Shown piece by piece: positions 34,951 through 44,262 of a stretch of DNA of 64,000 nucleotides. The translations under genes were made by a program, and so were the position numbers. Source of the DNA: Peribacillus loiseleuriae (GTDB lineage: Bacteria; Bacillota; Bacilli; Bacillales; DSM-1321); the NCBI RefSeq assembly GCF_001183985.1, contig NZ_LFZW01000001.1, positions 2,243,357 through 2,307,356 of the forward strand, in the 5' to 3' direction. Within the stretch, counting starts at the first letter, position 1. Each line of letters starts with the position of its first letter. The notes under the pieces were generated by a model. That model did no database searches. It was not told the DNA's origin and was given only the letters and a program-made list of their open reading frames with translations.

Positions 34951-36423
34951 ATGTCAAGAGAATTTGTTATTGGCCTTGATATTGGAACTACAAGTGTTAA
35001 AGCATGTGTTTTTAACTTAAACGGGAATTTAGTTGCAGAAGCAGAAAGAATGAACACATTTTATTACCCACAACAAGGCTGGGTAGAGCAGGATGCTGTT
35101 GAAATAGAACGATCAGCGGTATGTGCAATTAGAGAAGCTATTGAAAAAGCGAATATCAAGAAAAACGAGCTGATTACGCTCGGGTTTTCTGCTGCCATGC
35201 ATTCACTTATTTGTGTAGATATTAATGGTAAACCACTTTCACCAGCGCTTATTTGGGCGGATGGAAGAGGTGCAGCTCTAAGCGAAAAAGTGATGGAAAC
35301 TCAAGGGGACGAAATTTACTCAAAAACAGGGACACCGATTCATCCTATGACACCGTTCATAAAATTATTATGGATGAAAGAAACGGAATATAAACCTTAT
35401 AATGAAGCAAAATATTTTATGTCGATTAAAGAGTATCTGATACATAGGTGGTTTAATCAAAGGGTTATTGATTACTCGATGGCATCGGCAACAGGGTTAT
35501 TTAACCCAACTACACTTAAATGGGATTATGAATTATTAGAGCTAACGGGAATCGATCAGGAGCAGTTATCTGAAATTGTCGCCCCGACAGAACGATTAAC
35601 GGGAATCAAAAACAGTATAGCTGAAGAAATGGGAATAATGCCTGAAATGCCTTTTGTTGTAGGGGCTGCTGATGGCCAATTAGCCAACTTGGGAATTGGG
35701 GCAATACTTCCAGGAGAAGTAGCCGTTTCTGTTGGTACAAGTGGAGCAATCAGACAAATAACAAATGGATTTAAAATAAGTGAAAATCGTGAAACATTTT
35801 GTTATTCTTTTACGGAGGATTATTCCATTGTCGGAGGTCCGACGAATAACGGTGGGATTGCTTTACAGTGGTTAAAGGACTTAATGAATTACGAAGACAG
35901 CTTTGAGAAATTTCTTGCAGAAGCGGAACAGGTAGCTCCAGGAGCAGAAGGAATGATCTTTCTTCCTTATGTTAATGGTGAAAGAGCACCATTATGGAAT
36001 CAGAATGCAAAAGGGAATTTTTATGGAATGACCCTTTCACACAAAAGAGAACACTTTATTCGTGCAGTTCTTGAAGGAATTACTTTAAATCTTTATCAAA
36101 TTGGGAAAGCTTTAGAGAAGATAGCTGGTGAACCTGAAAAAATTTATGTGAATGGTGGCTTAGCAAGGTCTCCTTTATGGCTTCAAATGATGGCTGATGT
36201 TTTTGGAAAAGAAGTTTTAGTGCCAGAGAGTCATCATAGTGCCGCGTGGGGAGCTGCTTGGACAGCGTTGGTTGCCATTGAAAAGGTTGAATCTTTTGCG
36301 GATATTAAAAAGAATATACCAATGGGTGAAGTGATTAAGCCGAATAAACAAACGAATGAGTTTTATAAACATATGTATGAGAAATATGAAATGATGGTAA
36401 AAGACTTGTCGAAGTATTTTTAA
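34951..36423 (+). CDS. gntK: Gluconokinase (FGGY family)
   Basis: Phosphorylates D-gluconate to 6-phosphogluconate. The 490-residue FGGY kinase has GLDIGTTSVKACVF at the start, FSAAMHSLICVD, ALIWADGRG, TGTPIHPMTPFIKLLWM, VSVGTSGAIRQI, GGPTNNGGIALQW and GERAPLWN. These match the B. subtilis gluconokinase pattern (SAAMHS, TGTPIHPMAP, GTSGAIR, GGPxNNGG) better than xylulokinase. AAGGAAG precedes the ATG. No gntP permease or gntR is present, which argues that gluconate arises inside the cell from the hexuronate route rather than by uptake. Confidence 0.88.
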   Translation: MSREFVIGLDIGTTSVKACVFNLNGNLVAEAERMNTFYYPQQGWVEQDAVEIERSAVCAIREAIEKANIKKNELITLGFSAAMHSLICVDINGKPLSPALIWADGRGAALSEKVMETQGDEIYSKTGTPIHPMTPFIKLLWMKETEYKPYNEAKYFMSIKEYLIHRWFNQRVIDYSMASATGLFNPTTLKWDYELLELTGIDQEQLSEIVAPTERLTGIKNSIAEEMGIMPEMPFVVGAADGQLANLGIGAILPGEVAVSVGTSGAIRQITNGFKISENRETFCYSFTEDYSIVGGPTNNGGIALQWLKDLMNYEDSFEKFLAEAEQVAPGAEGMIFLPYVNGERAPLWNQNAKGNFYGMTLSHKREHFIRAVLEGITLNLYQIGKALEKIAGEPEKIYVNGGLARSPLWLQMMADVFGKEVLVPESHHSAAWGAAWTALVAIEKVESFADIKKNIPMGEVIKPNKQTNEFYKHMYEKYEMMVKDLSKYF

Positions 36424-36469
36424 TTTTTCCTACCACGAAAAAGAGCAAGAAATATTGGGGAGTGAAGAT

Positions 36470-37243
36470 ATGCTAGAGAATATTTTGGAACAAGTCCAAA
36501 ACGGAACTTTAAGTGTAGCAGAAGCAAAAGAACAGTTAGCTACATATGAGAATTTAGGTTTTGCAAAAGTTGATCATCATCGGAAGAAAAGACAAGGTTT
36601 CGCGGAAATTATCTTCGGAGAAGGTAAAACGGCTGAACAGATTATTTCTATTTCCGAGGCACTAAGAAACAAAAACAATCAAGTCTTAATTACTCGAATT
36701 TCAAAAGAAAAGGCTGAAATTGTGCTGAAAGCATGTCCTGACTTTATTTATAATGAAACGGCACAAATTCTTTATTGGAAAGATCAAAAAGTGGCGGATA
36801 GAAACTTACAAGGGTACATTGCTGTTATTTGCGCAGGAACATCTGACTTACGTGTAGCTGAAGAAGCAGCCGTAACAGCAGAAGTACTAGGAAGCAAGGT
36901 ACATCGAATTTATGATGTAGGTGTTGCTGGAATTCATCGGTTATTGAATAATCTAGATGAAATTCAACATGCTACAGTCTCAGTTGTAGTTGCTGGAATG
37001 GAAGGGGCTCTCCCAAGTGTAGTAGGTGGACTTGTTTCCCATCCGGTTATTGCTGTCCCAACGAGCGTGGGGTATGGTGCGAATTTTAATGGCTTATCGG
37101 CTTTACTTACCATGTTAAATTCATGCGCTTCAGGGATAAGTGTCGTCAATATCGATAACGGGTTTGGTGGAGGATACAACGCTGTTTTAATACATCAACT
37201 TGCACAAAGAGAGGCAGAGAAAAATGAAGACACTTTATTTTGA
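36470..37243 (+). CDS. larB: Nickel-pincer cofactor biosynthesis protein LarB (NaAD carboxylase/hydrolase)
   Basis: LarB carboxylates C5 of nicotinic acid adenine dinucleotide and releases AMP. The 257-residue protein has a helical N-terminus and a C-terminal PurE-like (AIR carboxylase) domain: IAVICAGTSDLRVAEEAA, then VVAGMEGALPSVVGGL, VIAVPTSVGYGANF and the terminal NIDNGFGGGYNA. ATG at 36470 follows TTGGGGAG. Its end overlaps larC1 by 20 bases. Confidence 0.93.
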   Translation: MLENILEQVQNGTLSVAEAKEQLATYENLGFAKVDHHRKKRQGFAEIIFGEGKTAEQIISISEALRNKNNQVLITRISKEKAEIVLKACPDFIYNETAQILYWKDQKVADRNLQGYIAVICAGTSDLRVAEEAAVTAEVLGSKVHRIYDVGVAGIHRLLNNLDEIQHATVSVVVAGMEGALPSVVGGLVSHPVIAVPTSVGYGANFNGLSALLTMLNSCASGISVVNIDNGFGGGYNAVLIHQLAQREAEKNEDTLF

Positions 37244-38105
37244 TTGTATATCTGGTATTAGTGGAGATATGGTTATCGGAGCACTTATCGATGCCGGAGC
37301 AGATCCAATGATTCTAGAAGAAGAGCTAAGAAAGCTTCAGATTGAAGAAGAATACCAATTGAAGTGGGAAAAGGTAATAAAAAACGGAATTACTAGTACG
37401 AAGTTTGATGTTTTATTAACGGACAAGCACACTCATAGCCACCAACACGATCAGGCTCCTAAACATGCACATGACCACGGCCATAATCATGAGCATAGTC
37501 ACGATCATAAACACGACCACGATCATGAGCACAGTCACGACCATAATCATGAGCATAGTCACGAACATGACCACGACCACGATCATGCGCATTCTCATCA
37601 TCGTGGTTATCAAGATATTGTGCAGTTAATTGAAGCTGCTGGATTTACTGACCAAGTAAAGGAAACAGCTTTGAAAATTTTTAAGAAAATTGGCGTGGCA
37701 GAAGGACGTATCCATGGAATTCCTTTAGATCGTGTCCATTTTCATGAAGTTGGGGCCGTTGATTCGATAATTGACATTGTTGGTGCAGCTATTTTACTTC
37801 ATCAGCTAGACATATCCATCATCAAGTCATCGTCCGTTCCTGTTGGTGCAGGGAGAATTCATATCGATCATGGTATTTATCCAGTCCCAGCACCTGCTAC
37901 ATTAGAAATTTTAAAAGAAGTACCAATTGAACAATCGAATATTAGAGCTGAGCTTACGACTCCAACAGGGGCAGCTATTGTATCGGTACTCGCAGAGGAA
38001 TTTTGTACAATACCTTCTATGAGGGTTAAATCAATAGGGTATGGAGCTGGGACGAAGAGCTTCCCAAATCATCCTAATGTGCTTCGTGTAATTATTGGGG
38101 AATAA
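37224..38105 (+). CDS. larC1: Nickel insertion protein LarC, N-terminal part (LarC1), with His-rich insert
   Basis: LarC inserts nickel into the pincer nucleotide in a CTP-dependent step. The 293-residue protein begins MKTLYFDCISGISGDM and contains VHFHEVGAVDSIIDIVGAA and LTTPTGAAIVSVLA. Residues ~70-130 hold a stretch of roughly 60 residues made almost wholly of His, Asp and Glu, a likely nickel store, longer than I expect for the family. The stop at 38105 and a new ribosome site before larC2 mean the two parts are separate cistrons. Confidence 0.92.
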   Translation: MKTLYFDCISGISGDMVIGALIDAGADPMILEEELRKLQIEEEYQLKWEKVIKNGITSTKFDVLLTDKHTHSHQHDQAPKHAHDHGHNHEHSHDHKHDHDHEHSHDHNHEHSHEHDHDHDHAHSHHRGYQDIVQLIEAAGFTDQVKETALKIFKKIGVAEGRIHGIPLDRVHFHEVGAVDSIIDIVGAAILLHQLDISIIKSSSVPVGAGRIHIDHGIYPVPAPATLEILKEVPIEQSNIRAELTTPTGAAIVSVLAEEFCTIPSMRVKSIGYGAGTKSFPNHPNVLRVIIGE

Positions 38106-38137
38106 ACCCAACTAATATTTAAGCGAGAGGAGTATGA

Positions 38138-38617
38138 ATGATGGTTGCCAAACATCCTCCAAATCATGAACATCTTGATGATCAAATGATCAAAATGGAA
38201 GTGAATCTTGATGATATTCCAGGAGAATGGCTTGGATATGTGATGGATTTACTTTTCGAATCTGGTGCAAATGATGTATTCTATACCCCAATTTTTATGA
38301 AAAAAAATCGACCGGGTATATTACTTCAATTACTCTGTTCATCTAGCAAGATAAACAAAATGAAAGAAATCCTATTTAAAGAAACGACAACACTTGGTGT
38401 ACGCTATTATCCATTAACGGTTCACCGGTTAGAAAGAATGTTTAGTGAAGTAACAACTGAATGGGGAATAGTGACGATCAAAGAGGGAATATACGATGGA
38501 CAAGTTGTACAAAGAGCACCAGAGTATGATGAATGTAAAAACATCGCCCAACTTCATGATGTTCCTTTAAAAAAAGTGTATGAACAAGTATGGAAGTCAT
38601 TTGAGGATAAAAAGTGA
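38138..38617 (+). CDS. larC2: Nickel insertion protein LarC, C-terminal part (LarC2)
   Basis: The 159-residue protein has the LarC C-terminal domain pattern: MEVNLDDIPGEWLGYVMDLLFESGANDVFYTPI, then KNRPGILLQLLC (each conserved block shown in part). GAGAGGAG precedes two adjacent ATGs (38138 and 38141). An in-frame TGA at 38135-38137 directly before the ATG rules out a -1 ribosomal frameshift from larC1 downstream of that point, unlike L. plantarum, where LarC is made by frameshifting. LarC1 and LarC2 probably assemble as two chains. Confidence 0.9.
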   Translation: MMVAKHPPNHEHLDDQMIKMEVNLDDIPGEWLGYVMDLLFESGANDVFYTPIFMKKNRPGILLQLLCSSSKINKMKEILFKETTTLGVRYYPLTVHRLERMFSEVTTEWGIVTIKEGIYDGQVVQRAPEYDECKNIAQLHDVPLKKVYEQVWKSFEDKK

Positions 38618-38763
38618 GCCAGACCATTTCGTTTAATTGTTTCTGAAAATAAGGAGTAAGCCGCATTCGCTACACATCAGAGATAGAATTGTAATATCAA
38701 TAAAAGTGTAAAGCATGAAAGCGAATTAATACTAAATATTTTACTAGATTAGGAGTGTAAGAG

Positions 38764-40785
38764 ATGAAGACATTGCTAAATGAAACACAAGTTGATCAAT
38801 TAGCCATTAATACAATTCGAACATTATCCATTGATGGTGTCGAAAAAGCAAACTCTGGCCACCCGGGTATGCCGATGGGGGCAGCTCCAATGGCCTATAC
38901 ACTTTGGGCAAAAGAAATGAATCATAATCCTGTAAATCCTAAATGGTTTAATAGGGACCGATTTGTATTATCTGCTGGGCATGGCTCTATGCTTTTATAT
39001 AGCCTATTGCATGTATTTGGTTACGATGTGACAATGGAAGATTTAAAGAATTTCCGTCAATGGGGAAGTAGAACGCCAGGACATCCTGAATTTGATCATA
39101 CACCTGGAGTTGAAGCAACGACTGGTCCTTTAGGACAAGGGGTTGCTATGGCAGTGGGAATGGCGATGGCAGAAAGACATCTCGCAGAAACATACAATCA
39201 AGAAGGGCATAATATCGTTGACCACTTTACTTATAGTATTTGTGGCGATGGAGATTTAATGGAAGGCGTTTCTGCTGAAGCTGCATCACTTGCAGGTCAT
39301 TTAAACCTAGGACGCCTTGTCGTAATGTATGATTCTAATGATATCTCTCTAGATGGCGATTTGAATTTATCATTTTCAGAGAGTGTAGAAGATCGATTTA
39401 AAGCTTATGGCTGGCAAGTGATTCGCGTTGAAAATGGAAATGATGTCGATGCCATTCAAGAAGCGTTACAATTAGCCAAGTCTGATTTGAATCGCCCAAC
39501 TTTAATAGAGGTTAAAACGGTAATTGGATACGGTTCTCCAAATAAGTCAGGTAAGTCATCTTCTCATGGTTCACCGCTTGGTAAGGAAGAAATTCAGTTA
39601 ACGAAAGCTTCTTATAATTGGAATGTGGAAGAGCCATTTTTTATCCCTGAAGAAGCTAAAGAGCACTTTAAACAGTATACTGCTACAGGTCAAGAAAAGG
39701 AAAACATTTGGAATGAATTATTTGAAAGTTATAAGAACAACTATCCAGAGCTAGCTAAGCAATTTGAGGCTGCTTTAGCAGGAGAGCTTCCTGAAAATTG
39801 GCAAGAAGCCTTACCAACCTTTACAGAAGGGGATGTAATCGCGACAAGAGATTCATCAGGGAAAGCACTGAATGCTGCTGCTAATATGATTCCACAATTG
39901 CTTGGTGGTTCTGCAGATTTAGCAGGATCCAATAAGACATTCCTATCATCTGAAAAAAATTACATGATAGATGGGTATGCAGGTCGCAATATTTGGTTCG
40001 GTGTTCGGGAATTTGCGATGGGAGCCGCCCTTAATGGAATGACTCTTCATGGTGGCGTGAAAGTATTTGGTTCTACATTTTTCGTTTTCTCAGATTATTT
40101 ACGTCCAGCCATTCGCCTAGCTGCACTCATGAAACTTCCTGTTACGTACGTATTTACACATGATAGTATTGCAGTAGGGGAAGATGGACCAACACATGAA
40201 CCAATCGAACAACTTGCAGCATTACGTGCAATGCCAGGACTTTCTATTATTCGTCCAGCAGACGCAAAAGAAACGGTTGCGGCATGGCGATTAGCATTAG
40301 AAAGTACGGATACACCTACAGCACTCGTTTTAACACGTCAAGGCCTACCAACATTAAACGTTGATGAACCAACCGTTTATGAAGGTGTGAAAAAAGGCGC
40401 TTATATAGTATCAAAGGCAAAAGGCGAAGTCAGCGGTTTATTGATTGCTACTGGATCAGAAGTAACTTTAGCAATTGCTGCTCAAAAAGAACTTGAAAGT
40501 GAAGGGATTTTTGTATCGGTTGTCAGCATGCCAAGTTGGGACCGTTTTGAAAAACAGCCGATTGAATATAAAGAAAGTATTTTACCAAAAAATACAAAAG
40601 CTCGTATTGGGATTGAAATGGGTTCATCTATTGGTTGGAGAGAATACGTTGGAGATAATGGAGCAGTAATTGCGATCAATCAATTTGGAGCATCGGCACC
40701 AGCAAGTAAATTGCTCGAGGAATACGGATTTACTGTTGAAAATGTAGTGAAAAGATTTAAAGAAGTTACTTCCTCAATGAATTGA
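38764..40785 (+). CDS. tkt: Transketolase
   Basis: The 673-residue TPP enzyme transfers two-carbon units between pentose and other sugar phosphates. It shows MANSGHPG-type [18 protein letters not shown], the TPP motif [32 protein letters not shown] and the C-terminal [22 protein letters not shown] precedes the ATG. It lies 146 bases after larC2 in the same direction and ends at a strong terminator. Next to gluconokinase it would handle ribulose 5-phosphate made by Gnd; a main housekeeping copy may exist elsewhere. Confidence 0.96.
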   Translation: MKTLLNETQVDQLAINTIRTLSIDGVEKANSGHPGMPMGAAPMAYTLWAKEMNHNPVNPKWFNRDRFVLSAGHGSMLLYSLLHVFGYDVTMEDLKNFRQWGSRTPGHPEFDHTPGVEATTGPLGQGVAMAVGMAMAERHLAETYNQEGHNIVDHFTYSICGDGDLMEGVSAEAASLAGHLNLGRLVVMYDSNDISLDGDLNLSFSESVEDRFKAYGWQVIRVENGNDVDAIQEALQLAKSDLNRPTLIEVKTVIGYGSPNKSGKSSSHGSPLGKEEIQLTKASYNWNVEEPFFIPEEAKEHFKQYTATGQEKENIWNELFESYKNNYPELAKQFEAALAGELPENWQEALPTFTEGDVIATRDSSGKALNAAANMIPQLLGGSADLAGSNKTFLSSEKNYMIDGYAGRNIWFGVREFAMGAALNGMTLHGGVKVFGSTFFVFSDYLRPAIRLAALMKLPVTYVFTHDSIAVGEDGPTHEPIEQLAALRAMPGLSIIRPADAKETVAAWRLALESTDTPTALVLTRQGLPTLNVDEPTVYEGVKKGAYIVSKAKGEVSGLLIATGSEVTLAIAAQKELESEGIFVSVVSMPSWDRFEKQPIEYKESILPKNTKARIGIEMGSSIGWREYVGDNGAVIAINQFGASAPASKLLEEYGFTVENVVKRFKEVTSSMN

Positions 40786-40825
40786 ACGTTTATTCACAAT
40801 GAACCGATTTTCAAAACTGGATAGT

Positions 40826-40875
40826 AAAAAGAAAGAGTTAATGCTTATCAATGGAGCATTCAACTCTTTCTTTTT
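40826..40875 (+). terminator. Terminator after transketolase
   Basis: AAAAAGAAAGAGTTAATGC pairs with GCATTCAACTCTTTCTTTTT (one mismatch or bulge), 40 bases past the stop, with its own T-tract. Confidence 0.85.
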
Positions 40876-41284
40876 GAAAAAAACGATGTAATCAGCTTTA
40901 ATTTCTGATATTGGCGGCCATAATAGGTATTTGGGACTTCACTAAAACTGTATTTCAATATCAACCTCGATAGAATATTATAATATTCTATAAATCTTAT
41001 TTTTATGTTTCCACTTAACTATTAGCAACTAGTAGAACCAAATATTTCACAGAATAAACAATAGATTTTAATTCCTTTTACATGACTCCTCTTTGCTTAC
41101 CCTACAGTATATCTTCTTTCTTAAGTAAGCTCCATTTATCGTTGGCAGGTTTCCTCGAGAGAAAGAAGCACCCAAATGCCAAACAAGGAAACAAACAATT
41201 ATTGTGTGTAAAAGTATGTAGAAACGAATGATAGACTTTATTTTAACAATCGATAAAAAGTTGATCTGACAAAGTGAAATTTCT
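40876..41284. other. Intergenic region without visible genes
   Basis: About 400 AT-rich bases between convergent tkt and the isochorismatase-like gene. Nothing recognised. Confidence 0.4.
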
Positions 41285-41815
41285 TTAAAATTCTATTTCA
41301 TGTAGCTCTTTTACATTGGCAAACCATTGATGAAGGACTTTGTTATGGTGGTTAATAATTTGGGATGCCATAAGGATTTCTGAATCGTAAGTAGTGTGTC
41401 CATCTTTTACAAGAACTACGTCATAACCAAGGCTGAATGCGTGGCGGCATGTCGCATCCACACACACCTCTGTTTGAATTCCGGTAATAACGATTCGCTT
41501 TACTCCCCTAATAGCTAATTCTTGTTGAAGATTTGTTTCATGGAATGAATCTGGATGATTCTTTTCAAGAATGGTATCTTCTTCAGTTGGAGCAATAAAA
41601 GGATGGATATCCCATCCTGAGGTTCCGCGTTCAAGAGGTTTTCCGGGTTTATCGTTAAATTTCATGTAAACAATGGGAATATGTTTTTTCCGAGCGTTGG
41701 AAATGAGCAAACGGATATTTTTTAATAATTCTTCGGCTTTATATAAAGGTTCGATTTCCCGAAATGAGCCGATTTGTACATCAACAATTAACAATGCAAC
41801 TTGATTTCCTTGCAT
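41285..41815 (-). CDS. Isochorismatase-family cysteine hydrolase
   Basis: The 176-residue hydrolase has the family's catalytic triad: Asp in ALLIVDVQ (residue 12), Lys in TILEKNHPDSF, and Cys in ITGIQTEVCVDATCRHAFSLGYDV. The start is placed at the ATG of MQGNQ because GGAGGAG lies six bases before it; the open frame extends 30 bases further. Such enzymes act on nicotinamide, ureido or other amides; the substrate is not evident. It stands alone, convergent with tkt. Confidence 0.88.
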   Translation of the reverse strand: MQGNQVALLIVDVQIGSFREIEPLYKAEELLKNIRLLISNARKKHIPIVYMKFNDKPGKPLERGTSGWDIHPFIAPTEEDTILEKNHPDSFHETNLQQELAIRGVKRIVITGIQTEVCVDATCRHAFSLGYDVVLVKDGHTTYDSEILMASQIINHHNKVLHQWFANVKELHEIEF

Positions 41816-42375
41816 GAATAACTCCTCCAATTCGCATATTTTCATTAGATTTTAGTTTGTGTTTTTTATAATGAATTATCCAAAGAATAAAGAAAGTGTA
41901 AAACATAATAAAGTGAACTTCAATCAGTGGGGGGCCTCATCCCCCACTGATTGTTAGTCCCGTTCTCGCTATCGCTTCAATCAATCGACAGTACGAACCC
42001 GATTGTTTCCACTAAGCCTTGAGGTAGGGATTTTACTGCCGGTTAATGCGGAATAAATAGACATTTTTGAATGGTAACCATATAAATTCCTCAATCACAA
42101 GGCAAATTTTATTTTGATAATATTTTTAACATAGATTTGTATTAAAGATTGATATTAATCATATAGATTAAAAAAAATGATCCTATTTGCTAAGATGCAA
42201 TAGCTGAAATATAAAACTGGGCTGGAATGTTCTTATCGTTGAATAATAGATATTTATACAGGTGAAAAAAATATGTCGAATGAACAATTCTTGGAAATGC
42301 CAACTGATTTTGGGTAAGCGCTTTAAATATCAATTTCTCCTTTTTTTAGTACCTAAATATGGTATTCTATAGACA
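41816..42375. other. Intergenic region with a hairpin and repeat-like sequence
   Basis: AATCAGTGGGGG at 41922-41933 pairs with its complement at 41941-41952, a strong hairpin. The following ~120 bases (to about 42060) look like a Bacillus intergenic repeat tail but could not be matched to a second copy here. A 14-codon frame at 42273-42317 (MSNEQFLEMPTDFG) might be a gene-start relic; it is not supported as a gene. Confidence 0.35.
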
Positions 42376-42397
42376 CTTATTAAATAAGTTTAATAAG
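42376..42397 (+). promoter_or_regulatory. Candidate ROK operator before maa
   Basis: CTTATTAAA and TTTAATAAG form 9-base arms around TAAG. The same 9-4-9 geometry with one arm nearly identical recurs at 43115-43136 before the ROK gene of this operon. Confidence 0.6.
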
Positions 42398-42473
42398 TTT
42401 GTCTGTATAGGTGATCAACTTTATGAAAGAACAAGTTTGTTCATTCATCTACACTTTATATAAAAAATTTTAG

Positions 42474-43049
42474 ATGGAGATGATTATCATAAAAACAGAA
42501 AAAGAAAAAATGTTGATCGGCGAATTGTATAATGCTGCTGACAATGAGTTACACAGAGAACGAATAAATGCTCGAAGGCTAACCAGATTATACAATCAAA
42601 CTCTGGAAACAGAAGATAGCAAACGTACTGAACTTTTAAAAGGTCTTTTTGGCTCAACTGGGGATCATGTATACATTGAACCAAGTTTCAAATGCGACTA
42701 TGGGTACAATATACATGTTGGCGAAAACTTTTATGCGAATTTTGATTGTGTGATCTTAGATGTTTGTGAAGTTCGGATAGGTGATAATTGTTTTATTGCT
42801 CCGGGAGTACATATTTATACCGCTGCTCACCCATTAAATCCAGATGAACGAATTGCAGGACCAGAATTCGGGAAACCCGTTACGATTGGTAATAATGTTT
42901 GGATTGGTGGCAGAGCCGTTATTAATCCAGGTATTCGTGTTGGAAATAATGTGGTTATTGCATCAGGTGCAGTCGTAACAAAAGATGTACCTGATAATGT
43001 TGTGGTAGGTGGAAATCCTGCGAAAATTATTAAACAAATCGAAGGATAA
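42474..43049 (+). CDS. maa: Maltose/galactoside O-acetyltransferase
   Basis: Acetyl-CoA-dependent sugar O-acetyltransferase of the left-handed beta-helix family, ~190 residues. It has the N-terminal Maa domain ([18 protein letters not shown]), [20 protein letters not shown] with catalytic His in [12 protein letters not shown], hexapeptide repeats ([20 protein letters not shown]) and VVGGNPAKI at the end. The start is uncertain: ATGs at 42474 and 42480 lie before or on the GGAG ribosome site (42476-42479), and the codons at proper distance are ATC and ATA. First gene of a maa-ROK-MFS operon. Confidence 0.9.
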   Translation: MEMIIIKTEKEKMLIGELYNAADNELHRERINARRLTRLYNQTLETEDSKRTELLKGLFGSTGDHVYIEPSFKCDYGYNIHVGENFYANFDCVILDVCEVRIGDNCFIAPGVHIYTAAHPLNPDERIAGPEFGKPVTIGNNVWIGGRAVINPGIRVGNNVVIASGAVVTKDVPDNVVVGGNPAKIIKQIEG

Positions 43050-43114
43050 TAATCTAACTATCTCTTTTAATACGTGACAATGTTTAGCAATTTTACTAAA
43101 GAATTCTACACAAA

Positions 43115-43136
43115 CTTTTAAAACAAATTTAATAAG
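43115..43136 (+). promoter_or_regulatory. Candidate ROK operator before the third ROK gene
   Basis: CTTTTAAAA and TTTAATAAG around CAAA, an imperfect copy of the site at 42376. Its position just before the ROK gene start suggests autoregulation. Confidence 0.5.
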
Positions 43137-43148
43137 CTGGTGAATATT

Positions 43149-44198
43149 ATGGATAAACGATTTGCTACTCCAAAATCAATGAAAAAGGTCATTCTTCGTG
43201 TAATACGGACAACACTGTTACAGTTTGGTAGTGCTACAAAAGTTGAACTTAGCAAGCGGTTAGGAATTAGCTTTCCCACTGTCAGTAAGGTAGTTGCTCA
43301 AATGGAACGGGATGGAGAGGTATATGTAGTCGGATTGGATGATTCCAGTGGTGGGAGAAGAGCAAAACGATATGCATTTAATCCGGAGCATATGCTAGGT
43401 CTAGCCGTTTTTTTAGAGGAAAATGAGACCGTTTACGCTGTTTTTAATTGTGTGGGAGAAGTGAAGGAACAAGGAACTCGGCCAAGCGTATTCCAAGATG
43501 GCTTACATTTGTTGATAGAGCTAGTTCAGGATATCCTATTAGAATTTCCGAAAATCAGTTCGATGGCGATTGGTGTACCCGGAGCTGTCGATAACGGACG
43601 AATATTTCATATCCCTAATTATAAGAGTTTCCATGATTTTGAATTGAAAACATACTTCGAGAATCTGTTTTCCATACCTATTGTTGTAGAGAATGATATG
43701 AATGCTGCGGTTCTAGGATTTCAAAAGAGGAGTGGGAGAGAGGATAAACAGTCGCTTGTATATTTGTACTCTGGAAAGAATGGTCCCGGAGCTGGAATTC
43801 TTATTAATGGTGACGTTGTACGTGGAAGTACGTTCTTTACTGGAGAAATTTCCTTCATGCCACTATATGATAACCAAAATTTTCATCAAGCTATGTACCA
43901 AGGGCGTAAGAATACGAAAACCCGCACTATTGGTGAGAAGCATGAGATTCATGCTATTAGTCGCTTAATGGCTTCCCTAGTAGCCATTATTAATCCTCAT
44001 ACAGTTATTTTTTCTAAAGAGGAAATGGATCAGATCGCACTAAATCGAATTGCGATAGAAAGTACTAAGTATGTTCCCAAAGAACATCTTCCAGAGCTTA
44101 TTGTGAGTGACTGGAAACGAGACTATCTTCATGGATTGCAGCGACTTGCACTTGACCGTATGGTAACTGGTATCCGGTTAGTTGATGTATTAGAGTGA
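43149..44198 (+). CDS. ROK-family transcriptional regulator (third, divergent type)
   Basis: The 349-residue protein has an N-terminal winged helix (GSATKVELSKRLGISFPTVSKV) and a ROK domain (MAIGVPGAVDNGRIFHIPNY, VENDMNAAVLGF, GAGILINGDVVRGS). Unlike the two uronate ROK proteins it lacks the Cys-x-Cys-Gly zinc motif and is shorter at the C-terminus, so it is not a recent duplicate. The ATG at 43149 is preferred to a GTG at 43140. It probably controls its own operon through the 9-4-9 sites. Confidence 0.82.
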   Translation: MDKRFATPKSMKKVILRVIRTTLLQFGSATKVELSKRLGISFPTVSKVVAQMERDGEVYVVGLDDSSGGRRAKRYAFNPEHMLGLAVFLEENETVYAVFNCVGEVKEQGTRPSVFQDGLHLLIELVQDILLEFPKISSMAIGVPGAVDNGRIFHIPNYKSFHDFELKTYFENLFSIPIVVENDMNAAVLGFQKRSGREDKQSLVYLYSGKNGPGAGILINGDVVRGSTFFTGEISFMPLYDNQNFHQAMYQGRKNTKTRTIGEKHEIHAISRLMASLVAIINPHTVIFSKEEMDQIALNRIAIESTKYVPKEHLPELIVSDWKRDYLHGLQRLALDRMVTGIRLVDVLE

Positions 44199-44262
44199 GC
44201 AAAAAACATAAAGCCTAAACTATACAGTGAACAAATGAAAAATACAGGGGGAGTTACTTTTA

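Noticed and set aside
34951..36423. Xylulokinase instead of gluconokinase
   Set aside because: The motifs SAAMHS, TGTPIHPMTP, GTSGAIR and GGPTNNGG fit gluconokinase, and no xylA is present.
37440..37600. Tandem-repeat look suggesting a CRISPR or minisatellite
   Set aside because: The repetition follows His/Asp codons in frame within larC1; there are no equal spacers.
37416..37613. Minus-strand frame rich in Met, Val and Ile opposite larC1
   Set aside because: It is the complement of the His/Asp codon repeats in larC1 and has no ribosome site; an artefact of repeat composition.
38090..38140. Programmed ribosomal frameshift joining larC1 and larC2
   Set aside because: An in-frame TGA lies directly before the larC2 ATG and larC2 has its own ribosome site.
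42273..42317. 14-codon peptide before maa
   Set aside because: Too short, with no family match and no clear ribosome site.
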